A stretch of DNA of 64,000 bases from Hyphomicrobiales bacterium (lineage in GTDB: Bacteria; Pseudomonadota; Alphaproteobacteria; Rhizobiales; Xanthobacteraceae). The stretch covers positions 1 through 64,000 of the forward strand of contig JAFKKG010000013.1 of NCBI GenBank assembly GCA_017305715.1. Reading direction: 5' to 3'. This document shows, piece after piece, positions 40,989-50,517 of the stretch. The translations under genes were made by a program, and so were the position numbers. The notes below the pieces were generated by a model, which made no database searches, was not told the DNA's origin, and worked only from the letters and a program-made list of their open reading frames with translations. How positions within the stretch are numbered: the first letter of the stretch is position 1; each line of letters starts with the position of its first letter.

Positions 40989-41956
40989 GTCATCCTCCGT
41001 TTCAAGAATGCATGTGCCGAGGGTCCAAGTCCCGTCGGGGCGACAAGCAAAACCAGGATCACGATGGCTGCATAGGCGAGTTGCGTCAGACCCGAGATTT
41101 GATCGCCAAGATACGCTTGCATGACGACGGAGACGACCGAAACCAGGAGGGCGCCGACGATCGGGCCGTACGCCGTGCCGAGCCCGCCAACGATCGCCAT
41201 CAGCGCAAAATTGAGCGACAGGTTCAGGCCCATCACGCTGTCCGGGTCGACATACAGATAATATTGGGCATGCACGGTTCCGCAGATGCTGATGAGACCC
41301 GCGGAAAGCGCGAACACCCCTATGCGAAGCGGCAACGTGCGGATTCCGAGTGCGCGTGCAGCGTCGTGGTTCTCTCTGAATGCGACCAGCGCATAGCCGA
41401 TCTTGCTTGCGGCGATCATGCGCGTAATTGCGTAGAAGACGATGACGAGAACGAGGGCGACGTAAGTGTAGATCAGCTTCTTGGCGAAGATCAGATTTTC
41501 GGGACTCGGCCGAAGCGGGATTGCCAATCCCGATGGCCCGCCGGTGAGATCCCGCAGGTTGATGGCGCTGATGTGAACGACGGCGCCGAAGGCGAGGGTC
41601 GACATGACGAAGAACGAGCCCTTCAGCCGCATGGTGATGGCACCCAGGAAGACGGCAAGAGCCGCACTGACGATCGCGCCGAGCCACATTCCTATCAGCG
41701 GACTAATCCCGGCTTTCAGGAACAGGATCGTCGAGACATAGGCGCCAAGGCCGTAGAAGGCGGCGTGACCGAGCGATAGCTGACCCGCGTATCCTCCGCT
41801 CAGGTTCCAGGCCAGGGATGCGGCGGCACCCAGAAATGCCAGTGTGACTGCCGCCACGAAGAACGCATCAGAAAAGATCAGGGGTAAGGCCGCCAAGACC
41901 GCAAACCCGGCAACGGGCAGCAGCAGTCCAGTGAGCGGAGAGCGAACTGGCTTCAT
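40976..41956 (-). CDS. livM: Liv-type ABC transporter permease LivM
   Basis: A 326-residue permease with about nine membrane segments. Family motifs are AWNLSGGYAGQLSLGHAAFY and SKIGYALVAFRENHDAARAL, the cytoplasmic coupling region. ATG 41956 overlaps the livH stop (TGATG); GTG 41959 is an alternative one codon earlier. With LivH it forms the channel of the importer. Confidence 0.92.
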   Translation of the reverse strand: MKPVRSPLTGLLLPVAGFAVLAALPLIFSDAFFVAAVTLAFLGAAASLAWNLSGGYAGQLSLGHAAFYGLGAYVSTILFLKAGISPLIGMWLGAIVSAALAVFLGAITMRLKGSFFVMSTLAFGAVVHISAINLRDLTGGPSGLAIPLRPSPENLIFAKKLIYTYVALVLVIVFYAITRMIAASKIGYALVAFRENHDAARALGIRTLPLRIGVFALSAGLISICGTVHAQYYLYVDPDSVMGLNLSLNFALMAIVGGLGTAYGPIVGALLVSVVSVVMQAYLGDQISGLTQLAYAAIVILVLLVAPTGLGPSAHAFLKRRMTWLS

Positions 41957-42840
41957 CACGTGACATCCATGACTTCGGCACCCTTGCGACCAAACAGACC
42001 ATTGGGGCGCACGGCGAGGACGATCATGAAGAGGACGAAGTAGACGAGCTGCTTCAACTCTCCGCCGGCAAGGTATCCGGTGAAGGATTCCACCACGCCG
42101 ATCAGAAGGCCCGCCGTCACCGCACCAGCGATGCTTCCCATCCCGCCGAGAACGACGATGACAAACGAAACGAGGATCATATCGGCGCCGGTATAGGGAT
42201 TTACGGAAAACAGCGGCGACAGGAGAATGCCAGCCGCCCCAACCAGGGCGCAGCCGAGGGCAAACGTGACCGCGTAGACACGGTCGACATTGATGCCGAC
42301 CAGCCGCGCTGAACGACGGTCTTGCGCGGTGGCGCGTATCGCGCTCCCCATGTAGGTATATTTGAGGAAAGCGGCCAATCCGCCGGCGAACGCCAGCGCA
42401 ACAACGAAAACGGCTGCGCGTAACCAGGACACGTAAAGCGGGCCGATCTGGAACGCGGCCGTGGCATAGGGCGTCCTGACGGAGCGAAAATCGGACGTGA
42501 AGAGCGCCAGCAAGAGGTTCTGTAGAAACAACGACAGAGCGAAGGTGACGAACACCTGGACCACATGAGGGGCCTCGAGCGTCGGTCGGATCAGCAGACG
42601 CTCGGTCGCGAGTCCAAGGACGAACATCAGCGGCACGACGGCGATGCTGGCGACGAAGGGATCAATTCCGACGCGCTGAAACATGAAGTATGTCAAGTAC
42701 ATCGCTATCGTGAGGTATTCGCCATGCGCAAAGTTCACGACGCGCAAGACGCCGAAGACCAGCGTCAAGCCGACGCTGATCAACGCGTACACCCCGCCGA
42801 TGAACAGGCCCGACAGGGCAAGCTGAATGTAAATGTCCAT
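41956..42840 (-). CDS. livH: Liv-type ABC transporter permease LivH
   Basis: A 294-residue permease with eight or so hydrophobic segments. It opens LALSGLFIGGVYALISVGLT and carries NFAHGEYLTIAMY and GSAIRATAQDRRSARLVGIN, both strong LivH signatures. It lies 33 nt downstream of the binding-protein gene and overlaps livM. It forms half of the transport channel. Confidence 0.93.
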   Translation of the reverse strand: MDIYIQLALSGLFIGGVYALISVGLTLVFGVLRVVNFAHGEYLTIAMYLTYFMFQRVGIDPFVASIAVVPLMFVLGLATERLLIRPTLEAPHVVQVFVTFALSLFLQNLLLALFTSDFRSVRTPYATAAFQIGPLYVSWLRAAVFVVALAFAGGLAAFLKYTYMGSAIRATAQDRRSARLVGINVDRVYAVTFALGCALVGAAGILLSPLFSVNPYTGADMILVSFVIVVLGGMGSIAGAVTAGLLIGVVESFTGYLAGGELKQLVYFVLFMIVLAVRPNGLFGRKGAEVMDVT

Positions 42841-42873
42841 AACGGCCCCTGGATCGTCGGCACTAACGGGGCG

Positions 42874-44136
42874 TCACCGCGCATTCCGGGCGGGCAGCGG
42901 CACCATGATGGGATCGTGGACCTTGTTGGCTGCCGGATAGACCGATATCATCTTCTGATCCTGCCACTGAACAACGCTGCCGAACGCCCGCCGATTTTGG
43001 CCCTTGTCGTCGAACTTCAAACCCCAGCCATTGATGTACGAGCCGACCGGCACGTCGACCTTGAGCGAGGCTTCGCGAAGATCCGACGCGCTATCGGACG
43101 TCGCGTTGCCCAGAATGTCCCGCGCGAGCGCGATGCCCACTACGAATCCGAGCGACTCCTGTACGGCAGGCGCGACCTTGTACTTCGCTTCGTAACGTTT
43201 CAGGAATGCCTCGCGATCCGCACGCGCTTCGGCCGATAGAGAGTTCAAATTGGCGTCGAGTGGAAACGACGATGAGAAGATGCCGTTTACATCCTTCCCG
43301 ATCGCTTCGGCCAGCGATAGCGTGGAGTGACCCGCGCTGGTGCCTACGAACGCCTTCGGGCTGTAGTTCATTTCCTTCATCTGGCGCTGGAAAAGGATAG
43401 CGTCATTGATGAACTGCGTGGCGATGATCATGTCCGGGTCAAGCGAACGCAGCTTCAGGACCAGCGGAGACAGATCGGTGGTCTTGGCAGAATAAAGCTC
43501 GCGCAATCCGATCTTGATCCCGAGTTTTTCGGCCTGGGCGATGACGGCCCTCGACACGTCGACGCCAAATGCCGAATCTTCCGCAACGACCGCAACCTTC
43601 AGGTTTTTCGAATCGATCTTCAGCATCGGCGCAAGGACTTCGGCGGCATATAACGGAGCCGGCTCGCCGAGGCCCGCTGCGCTCAGTCCCATGCGAAATA
43701 CGTTTTTGAAGTCGCGTTCGGTATAGTTGTTCGCAACCGCCATACCTTCCCAGTAAAACGCACCATTGCGCTCCGCTTCCTGGCTCGCCACCATGCCAAC
43801 GGCGCTCGTCGAACTCCCGACGAAGATGCGCACGCCTTCGCGCGAGGCGAGACGGTTGGTTTCGCTGATGGCTGCCTGCGGGCTATTCCCGTCGCCCTTG
43901 AAGAGCTGGATTTTTCGTCCCTTGACGCCACCGCGATCATTCACCAGTTCGATCGCCGTCTCGACGCCTTGAAAATTCTGGTTGCCAAATACGGAATTGC
44001 CGCCGGTCAGCGGAAAGATGCCGCCAACCTTGATCGGCTCTTGCGCGAGCGCCGATCGGGACGAGAAAACGGCCGGTACCGCCGCGAGGAGACCGAGGAC
44101 CTCTCGGCGTGCAAGACGACGCTTAGACTGAGACAT
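42874..44136 (-). CDS. Liv-type ABC transporter substrate-binding protein
   Basis: A 420-residue periplasmic binding protein. A leader with RRLARREVLGLLAAVPAVFS (possibly Tat) precedes IKVGGIFPLTGGNSVFGNQN, the family start. The ligand-binding lobes include VRIFVGSSTSAVGMVASQEA. It is the first gene of the leftward unit that ends at 36803. Given the hydroxylase and cupin genes in the same unit, an aromatic acid is the most likely ligand, although amino acids or amides are also possible for this family. Confidence 0.9.
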   Translation of the reverse strand: MSQSKRRLARREVLGLLAAVPAVFSSRSALAQEPIKVGGIFPLTGGNSVFGNQNFQGVETAIELVNDRGGVKGRKIQLFKGDGNSPQAAISETNRLASREGVRIFVGSSTSAVGMVASQEAERNGAFYWEGMAVANNYTERDFKNVFRMGLSAAGLGEPAPLYAAEVLAPMLKIDSKNLKVAVVAEDSAFGVDVSRAVIAQAEKLGIKIGLRELYSAKTTDLSPLVLKLRSLDPDMIIATQFINDAILFQRQMKEMNYSPKAFVGTSAGHSTLSLAEAIGKDVNGIFSSSFPLDANLNSLSAEARADREAFLKRYEAKYKVAPAVQESLGFVVGIALARDILGNATSDSASDLREASLKVDVPVGSYINGWGLKFDDKGQNRRAFGSVVQWQDQKMISVYPAANKVHDPIMVPLPARNAR

Positions 44137-44378
44137 GCTTTACCCCCTGTGAAGCCGCAAGAATTCAACTGCAACGACGTGGCGACGTCAGATCGACGCG
44201 CGCGTTCTGCCCCAATGGTGGGCCGGCAGGATGCGGAAGACGCGCCTGTCGAGCGACCATCGCTTTCCCGAACAATCGACGGTCGCCTGACCGGGAGCCT
44301 CTGATCGGCATGCCTGGCAGCCGAACGAGTGGCCGTGCGCACAACGCATGTTCCCGAAACAGCACGCCACCTCATCCA

Positions 44379-44442
44379 TAAATTATACGATAATGAAATT
44401 ATAGACCATAAATTAGACAAGTAAAGTGTAATCGTCTAATTT
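44379..44442. promoter_or_regulatory. A/T-rich operator region with AAATTAGAC inverted repeat and half-sites
   Basis: AAATTAGAC (44410-44418) and GTCTAATTT (44434-44442) form a perfect 9-bp inverted repeat with a 15-nt centre. Related half-sites AAATTATAC (44381-44389) and AAATTATAGAC (44396-44406) lie next to it in direct orientation. The block is about 240 nt upstream of the binding-protein start and is much richer in A/T than the surroundings. It is a good candidate site for the TetR regulator of this unit. Confidence 0.6.
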
Positions 44443-44712
44443 TATACGCGAGGCGAATTGCTGAAACCTCCCGCCGTCCGGCGCGCGACCGGAACCCCGG
44501 CGGCCACCGTGCTGAGCGGGCTGCTCGAAGCCGGTCTTGCCCCGATAGGCGTCGCTGCCGTTGGAAATGGAAATGAGAATCCCTGGGATTGAGCCGTACT
44601 GACCTGATCAAACGCCGCGATGGCACGATTGGGCTGTTGCCTCTGGCGCAGGAACACGAAGCCGCGGAACGGGCCAGGGGACGGCACGCCGCGTTTGGAG
44701 AGAGTCCGCTTT
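44443..44712. other. Intergenic stretch with possible decayed coding sequence
   Basis: A plus-strand frame from about 44460 to 44590 reads like the C-terminus of a lost protein (LSGLLEAGLAPIGVAAVGNG, ending NENPWD and a stop), but no start is present and I cannot name its family. A second short frame follows. Neither is supported as a gene. The rest of the gap (44137-44378) shows nothing I can assign. Confidence 0.35.
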
Positions 44713-46506
44713 CTAATTCAGCGACGCCCGCGCCGGCTTCAGCTTCGCCATCTGCTTCACCGTGGCCTGCAGTTCCTCGGCGTTGAAGGAGGGGAATGAG
44801 CAGATGCGGTTGCTGCAGGCGAAGGCTGCGGGCTCGCCGAGGTCAGGGTATTCGACATCGGGGTTGGGCAATTTGCCCTCGCGCGGGTCGAGCCACTCGA
44901 GGCGCTTGTAGCGGGCGGGTAGCGCGCGGGCCAAGGCGTGCAAGGCCTGCGCGCCGGGCGCATCCTTGTGGCCGACGATGGTGATATGGGTCGGCTCGAT
45001 CGCGAGTTCTTCGTCGGCCAGCAGCACGCCGGGCAGCGGACGCATCATCCCGGCGGAGGCGCTGGAGAGATAGCGCATCGCGTGTGACGCCTGTTCGCGA
45101 TAGGCCTCATCGCCATAGTAGCGATTGAGCAGATTCATGAAGCGCGCGACCTGCACCTGATCGTCGATCAATTTTGCGGGCTTTGCCAATACGCCGGTTT
45201 TGCCTTCCGACATTTTCGAGGTCACGAAGCCGCCGGCCTCGTCGCGAAAGGTCGTGGCGAAATCGCCGGCCCTGGCGGCGGAAGTGAGCCATTCGCGGTT
45301 GCCGGTCGCGGCGTAGAGGTCGAGGAAGGCCTGGCCCATTGCCAGCGTGTCGCCGAGGAAGGGACCGCCGCGATCCTTCTCGCCATGGCGGAAGCCGCCG
45401 TTCGGCAGCGCGCGGTTATCCCTGACCCATTTCGCGGCGCGTTCGGCAATCGCGAGCACCTTGGGATCGTTGGTGACGTTGTAATACGCCGCCATTCCCG
45501 AGATCGCCCAGCCGTTCTCGCGCGCGTACAGGTTCTTGTCGATGCGCGGCATGCCGAGCTTGCGGCGTTCGGCATCGCCGAGCGCGTAATATTCGTGCCC
45601 GTCGGTGTCGTGGTTCAGATCGGCATCCTGGCTGACATAGAACGCGCCGTCGGGGCTGGAGAGAAAGTCCGCGAGGTAGCGCTCGATATTGCCGGCAGCA
45701 GCCAGGTATTTCGGGTCCTTCCACAGCGCATAGGCCTGGCTGTACTGCCGCAGATATTGCGCCTGGAACGACATGATCTTTTCGAAATGGACTTTGGTCC
45801 AGGAGCCGCCCTCGGAATATTGAAACACGCCGCCCCACACCGGGTCGATCAGCGCGATCGCGGCGTCCAGCGTCTGGCGGGCGCGCAGAATAGCGGTGGC
45901 ATCGCCGGCCTCGGCGCGGCCGATCGCCAGATCCATGCTGTCGGCGTCGATGAATTTCTGGTTCTCGCCCCAGCCGCCGAGCATTTCCTCATAGGATTCG
46001 TCCACATTCCTGGCCAGTTCGGTGCGCTGCTGCTTGCTGAGGAAGACCGAAGTGGATGGCTTGACCTCGAAGGCCTCGCCCACCGACGGCCCCGGCGTGG
46101 GATCGTCGATGATGGCCTTGAGCAGGGCCTGCATCCGCTCCGGTTCGATATATCCCCTGATCTTGGCGATCTCGGTACCGTCGGGGCCGAACACGATGGT
46201 GGCCGGCCAGCCCCAGTCGCCGTAACGGCTCGACAGATCCGGGTTGGCGTCCTGGTCGACGCGGACCGGCAGGTATTTCGAAGCGAGCAATTCCTTGACC
46301 TGCGGATCGGCGTAGGTCGTCTTTTCCATCACGTGGCACCAATGGCACCACACCGCCTCAAGATCGAGGATGACGAAGCGGTTTTCGGCCGCGGCGCGGG
46401 TGAAAAGATCGTCGCCCCATTCGCTCCATTTGACACCATCAGATGCGCGGGCCGAACCAGCCGCGAGCGCGGCAAGGATGATGGCGGCAATGCGGACGAG
46501 TTTCAT
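44713..46506 (-). CDS. Exported DUF255 thioredoxin-fold protein (YyaL/SSP411 family)
   Basis: A 597-residue protein with a Sec signal peptide (MKLVRIAAIILAALAAGSAR). The N-terminal DUF255 thioredoxin domain has the redox motif VWCHWCHVME (CxxC). The long C-terminal part is an (alpha/alpha)6-barrel of the glycosidase-like fold (GVFQYSEGGSWTKVHFEKIM, later RHGEKDRGGPFLGDTLAMGQ). Most family members are cytosolic and longer, near 680 residues. An exported, shorter form is less usual. DoxX and CcdA genes follow upstream on the same strand, which suggests reducing power for the CxxC comes through CcdA. No enzyme activity is assigned. Confidence 0.85.
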   Translation of the reverse strand: MKLVRIAAIILAALAAGSARASDGVKWSEWGDDLFTRAAAENRFVILDLEAVWCHWCHVMEKTTYADPQVKELLASKYLPVRVDQDANPDLSSRYGDWGWPATIVFGPDGTEIAKIRGYIEPERMQALLKAIIDDPTPGPSVGEAFEVKPSTSVFLSKQQRTELARNVDESYEEMLGGWGENQKFIDADSMDLAIGRAEAGDATAILRARQTLDAAIALIDPVWGGVFQYSEGGSWTKVHFEKIMSFQAQYLRQYSQAYALWKDPKYLAAAGNIERYLADFLSSPDGAFYVSQDADLNHDTDGHEYYALGDAERRKLGMPRIDKNLYARENGWAISGMAAYYNVTNDPKVLAIAERAAKWVRDNRALPNGGFRHGEKDRGGPFLGDTLAMGQAFLDLYAATGNREWLTSAARAGDFATTFRDEAGGFVTSKMSEGKTGVLAKPAKLIDDQVQVARFMNLLNRYYGDEAYREQASHAMRYLSSASAGMMRPLPGVLLADEELAIEPTHITIVGHKDAPGAQALHALARALPARYKRLEWLDPREGKLPNPDVEYPDLGEPAAFACSNRICSFPSFNAEELQATVKQMAKLKPARASLN

Positions 46507-46604
46507 GGCGGCTCCCGGAGCGCTGATATCTGCCAGCTACGCGTGCGCGCCCATCCGGGCTCAGACTTATCCGCGATGTCACGGCATTGTGAGACAGCGG
46601 GATT

Positions 46605-46637
46605 CGTCATGGCCCGGCACAAGGGCCGGGCATGACG
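46605..46637. repeat. REP-like palindrome (CGTCATG-CCCGG class)
   Basis: CGTCATGg-CCCGGC and GCCGGG-CATGACG form a long stem with one bulged base around ACAAGG. It lies between the DUF255 and DoxX genes. The same core starts the element at 22173. Such palindromes are typical intergenic repeats of this bacterial group and can also stabilise mRNA ends. Confidence 0.75.
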
Positions 46638-46662
46638 AGCTAGATGTTTTTCGGTTAGACGC

Positions 46663-47127
46663 TCAGGTCGATGCGTCGGGGCGACCCGAGGCGTTAACCA
46701 GCAGCCGATCGACGGAGGCCGCGCCGGGACCGGCGATCGCGAGCCACATGAAGGCGCCGAAATAGGCCATCTCTTCGAAGCCAAGCAGCGTTTCCAGCGA
46801 GTCGACGTCGCCCCATTTGGCCGACTTGATCGCGACCAGCATGACGACCGCCAGCATGGCGGCCGGGATACGGGTGAACAGGCCGAGGATCAGCATGGCG
46901 CCGCCGAAACACTCGACACCGGACACGAAGGGGGTGAGGATTTTTGGAAACGGAATGCCCCAGCCGATGAAATTCTGGGTGACCTGTTCCAGCGCGTTGA
47001 GTTTACCCCAGCCGGCCAGCATGAAGGTGTAGCCGACGACGAGCCGCATGATCAGTGGGCCAGCCCAGGCGAAGTATGATGCAATCTGCGCGGGCAACAG
47101 AATCAGAAGATTGACGATTGAAGTCAT
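46663..47127 (-). CDS. DoxX-family membrane protein
   Basis: A 154-residue protein with four hydrophobic segments. The signature GPLIMRLVVGYTFMLAGWGK, the central PFVSGVECFGGAMLILGLFT and RIPAAMLAVVMLVAIKSAK match DoxX. Family members take part in redox-related membrane complexes, for example quinone/thiosulfate oxidation or protection against oxidative stress. ATG 47127 gives normal length. It lies between DUF255 and CcdA genes on one strand. Confidence 0.85.
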   Translation of the reverse strand: MTSIVNLLILLPAQIASYFAWAGPLIMRLVVGYTFMLAGWGKLNALEQVTQNFIGWGIPFPKILTPFVSGVECFGGAMLILGLFTRIPAAMLAVVMLVAIKSAKWGDVDSLETLLGFEEMAYFGAFMWLAIAGPGAASVDRLLVNASGRPDAST

Positions 47128-47275
47128 GCGACCCCCCTTTTGGTATTTTCGCAACGAGAAACCGCACGGGCGGCCGCTTCAATCCATTGCGCGCAAAACG
47201 GCGCGGCCGCCCCGGCTGGCGGATGCCGGGTCTTGGCAGGAGTTTCGCATCGGCCGGCCCGCTTGTTACGGGGCT

Positions 47276-48007
47276 CTAGCCAAAATTTTGCAGCGCCGGG
47301 AACGTCTCCAGCAGCCAGATGCTGATGCTGGAGACCGCGCCGGTCAGGAAGCCGATGCCGGTGATGACCATCAGGACTCCCATGGCTCGCTCGACGGTGT
47401 CGAGGTGGCGCTTCATCCGCGCGAACAGCGAGGAGAATTGTTCGACCATAAAGGCCGCCAGCAGGAACGGAATTCCGAGGCCGGCGGAATAGACCGCCAG
47501 CAGCCCGGCGCCCTTGGTCACCGTGGCTTCGGCGGCCGCAACCGACAGGATCGCCGCCAGTATCGGTCCGATGCACGGCGTCCAGCCAAAGGCGAAGGCC
47601 AGCCCCATGACATAGGCGCCCCACAGCCCGACCGGCTTTGGCGCGGTCAGCCGTCCCTCGCGCATCAGTAAGCCGATCCGGGTCAGCCCGAGGAAATGCA
47701 GGCCCATGATAATGATGACGATGCCGGCGAGGATCGAAAGTTGCGCCGACCAGGCCCTTATCAGCCCGCCGATCAGGGAAGCACTGGCGCCGAGCGCCAC
47801 GAACACGGTGGTAAAGCCCAGCACGAACAACAGCGCCGAGATCATCACCGCGCGTTTCGAGGCTTGTGTCGTTTCATCGTTATTGACGTGCTCGATGGTC
47901 GCGCCGGTCAGGTAAATCAGATAGGGCGGCACCAGCGGCAAGACGCATGGCGACAGGAAGCTGACGAGACCGGCAATCAGGGCCGCCGGGATGGAAACAT
48001 CGTGCAT
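47276..48007 (-). CDS. ccdA: CcdA/DsbD-type transmembrane electron-transfer protein
   Basis: A 243-residue membrane protein with six segments. FLSPCVLPLVPPYLIYLTG carries the first conserved cysteine and GLAFAFGWTPCIGPILAAIL the second. CcdA moves reducing equivalents from cytoplasmic thioredoxin to periplasmic thioredoxin-like proteins for cytochrome c maturation and disulfide reduction. The exported DUF255 protein in the same block is a plausible partner. ATG 48007 is well placed before the first segment. Confidence 0.9.
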   Translation of the reverse strand: MHDVSIPAALIAGLVSFLSPCVLPLVPPYLIYLTGATIEHVNNDETTQASKRAVMISALLFVLGFTTVFVALGASASLIGGLIRAWSAQLSILAGIVIIIMGLHFLGLTRIGLLMREGRLTAPKPVGLWGAYVMGLAFAFGWTPCIGPILAAILSVAAAEATVTKGAGLLAVYSAGLGIPFLLAAFMVEQFSSLFARMKRHLDTVERAMGVLMVITGIGFLTGAVSSISIWLLETFPALQNFG

Positions 48008-48214
48008 TGCATGACCTTCGAGAACTGCCGCAAGGCATAGCGCCGTATGGAGTTATACGAAACAGCTAATCTGGAAGTTTCGCCGCGATCCGGCTCAACT
48101 ATGGTCACAGAGCCGTGTCCGAGGGATACGAAAGCGCCGGGATGGCCTCCCCGGTGAAACAGACGCTACTATCGTTCCGTATTGCGGTAGCGAACCCGCG
48201 AACCAGGACCCCGT

Positions 48215-50260
48215 ATGCGCATCGGCATCCGCAGCGCCATCTCAGCCCTCGTCCTGACGTCGATCGTCGTCAGCGCCGTCGGCGTGCATCTGCTGTGGTG
48301 GCGGACCGCGCAGCGGGTCAGCCAGACCCTGGCCGACACCATCAACGACCAGATCGTGTCCGCCATCGGGGACGAGCTGCAATCGGTCACGCTGGAAATG
48401 CGGTCGTCGATGCTGGCGGTGCGCACCCTGCTGCAGGAGAAAGTGTTCGATTCGCGCGACGCCGCAAAACGCGAGGTGGTGTTCCTGTCGCAATTGCGGT
48501 CGCAGCCCACCGTCTCCTGGGTGGCATTCGCGACATCCGACGGCTCGTTCTTTGCCGGACACAAGCTCGGCAACGGTGTCCTCGAAATGCTCGACATCGC
48601 CGGCGACCGCAAGATGAGGATCACCCGCTACGAATATGTCAGCGACGATCTCACGCTCAAACACAGCCGTATCGAAGACACCAATTATTCCGTCGCCGAC
48701 CAGGCATGGTTCCGCGAGGCGGTCCGCAGCAATGACGAAAACTGGTCGACGTTCACCACGCTTCCGAGCGGCGAACGGCTGGCGGCCGCCTTCGCGCTGC
48801 CGATCGAAATCGACAAGAAACCGGCGGGGGTCATCGCCATCATCGTCGAACTGACGCGGATTTCGAATTTCCTGTCGCAGCTCACGGTCGGGAAAGATGC
48901 CGGCGCGTTCATCCTCGACCGCGAGGGCGGTGTGGTCGCGGCGCCCGACCCGGATGCCAGCGAAGTTATGGCGCTGAAGACCAATCATCCGCTGTTTCCC
49001 GTCGCGGTGGACGCGATGCGAAGTGCCGGCAGCGCTTACCAGCCCGGTGAAGGCCAGCCGTTGAAGCGCCAGGTGACTCATGAAGGCAAGGCCTATCAGG
49101 CGGTGCTGACGCCGATCTCGTTTCCGGGCTGGTCGGTGGTGACCGTGGTGCCGGAGTCGCAATTCCTCGGCCCGGTGCAGATGACGATCCGGAACCTGCT
49201 GATCGGCCTTGCGGTGCTGATCGTGTTCGCCGGGCTGTTGTCGGCATGGCTTGCGCAGCGTCTGATCGCCGCGCCCCTGATCAAGGTGATGGACGAGATC
49301 AGGCATGTCGAACGCTTCGACCTCGAAAAAGTGCAGCGGCATCCGTCGCGGCTGACCGAGATCGAAAACCTCTCGGGTGCGATCGGCGACATGGCGCAGG
49401 GGCTGGCCGCGTTCCGCAAATACATTCCGGCGGACCTCGTGAAGCGACTGGTCAGCGACGGCAATGGCGCGCGGCTCGGCGGCGCGGTTAGGGCCATGAG
49501 CGTGATGTTCATCGATCTCGCCGGCTTCACCGGCATGTCGGAGCGGCTCGGCGACCGTATCATCCCGCTGCTGTCGCGCTATTTCGACTCCGTCTCGACG
49601 CAGATTCAACATACCGGCGGCACCATCGACAAGTTCATCGGCGATGCCGTGATGGCGTTCTGGGGCGCGCCGGCGGCCAATCCCGATCACGCCGCCGATT
49701 GCTGCCGCGCCGCCTTGGCCTGCCAGCGCGCGATGGGCGAAATGGGCCTCGTCGACGATCACGGCCAGCCCGTCAGGATTCGGATCGGCATCAATTCCGG
49801 CGACATGCTGGTCGGCAATATCGGCTCCGAAGTGCGGTTGAACTACACCGTGATCGGCGATGCCGTGAACATCGCGAGCCGGCTGGAGAGCACCAACAAG
49901 GTCTACGGCTCCACCATCATCATCGGCCCCGAAACGCGGCATCTGGCCGGTGATCGCATCGTCGTGCGCGAACTCGACCGGCTGGCGGTCTACGGCCGTG
50001 CCGGCGGCTTGCAGATCTACGAATTGCTCGGGATGGCGGACGAGGCGGCTGGTACGCCGGACTGGGCCAAGGCCTATGAATCCGGCCTGGCATCCTGGCG
50101 GGCGCGCGATTTTGCCGCCGCGATCACGGCGTTCGAAGCGGCCACGCAAATCCGCAACGGCGATGCGGCGTCATCGGTCATGATCGCGCGCTGCCGCGAG
50201 CAGCTTGCGAATCCGAGCGGCGAGGAGTGGGACGGCACGTCCGTCGCCAAGTCGAAGTAG
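48215..50260 (+). CDS. Membrane-bound class III adenylate/guanylate cyclase with extracytoplasmic sensor
   Basis: A 681-residue protein. A first membrane helix (about 8-28) is followed by a periplasmic Cache-like sensor (30-320, including YSVADQAWFREAVRSNDENW), a second helix (NLLIGLAVLIVFAGLLSAWL), a HAMP-like linker and a C-terminal cyclase domain. The cyclase shows VMFIDLAGFTGMSERLGDR and KFIGDAVMAFWGAP with the two metal aspartates, GINSGDMLVGNIGS, and YTVIGDAVNIASRLES. All catalytic elements seem present, so it should make cAMP in response to a periplasmic signal. It stands alone between unrelated genes. Confidence 0.9.
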   Translation: MRIGIRSAISALVLTSIVVSAVGVHLLWWRTAQRVSQTLADTINDQIVSAIGDELQSVTLEMRSSMLAVRTLLQEKVFDSRDAAKREVVFLSQLRSQPTVSWVAFATSDGSFFAGHKLGNGVLEMLDIAGDRKMRITRYEYVSDDLTLKHSRIEDTNYSVADQAWFREAVRSNDENWSTFTTLPSGERLAAAFALPIEIDKKPAGVIAIIVELTRISNFLSQLTVGKDAGAFILDREGGVVAAPDPDASEVMALKTNHPLFPVAVDAMRSAGSAYQPGEGQPLKRQVTHEGKAYQAVLTPISFPGWSVVTVVPESQFLGPVQMTIRNLLIGLAVLIVFAGLLSAWLAQRLIAAPLIKVMDEIRHVERFDLEKVQRHPSRLTEIENLSGAIGDMAQGLAAFRKYIPADLVKRLVSDGNGARLGGAVRAMSVMFIDLAGFTGMSERLGDRIIPLLSRYFDSVSTQIQHTGGTIDKFIGDAVMAFWGAPAANPDHAADCCRAALACQRAMGEMGLVDDHGQPVRIRIGINSGDMLVGNIGSEVRLNYTVIGDAVNIASRLESTNKVYGSTIIIGPETRHLAGDRIVVRELDRLAVYGRAGGLQIYELLGMADEAAGTPDWAKAYESGLASWRARDFAAAITAFEAATQIRNGDAASSVMIARCREQLANPSGEEWDGTSVAKSK

Positions 50261-50517
50261 AGCGTGGACTCATACCGCGTAGCCAAATCCAAAAGGACTG
50301 CGAGCTTCATATCTTCTGTGTTCAAGGTGAGAAATTTTGTGGTGTGGCTTCGCCGCCCCGAGGCGAACCATGCCCGGATGGCCGGCCACAGACCGGCAGT
50401 AAACTGTGTGATCTGCGCAAACTTTTCCAAAGAAAGCGCGCGCCGGTCATGTACTGCTCTGTGCAGCCCAAACCTTAGATGCGATCGACTTTAGATGGGC
50501 TTGGAGGGGTTATTTCA

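Noticed and set aside
46663-47127. DoxX gene as the fourth (BufD-like) member of the bufferin system
   Set aside because: Some bufferin operons include a DoxX protein, but this one is 10 kb away on a separate unit with CcdA and DUF255, so there is no positional support.
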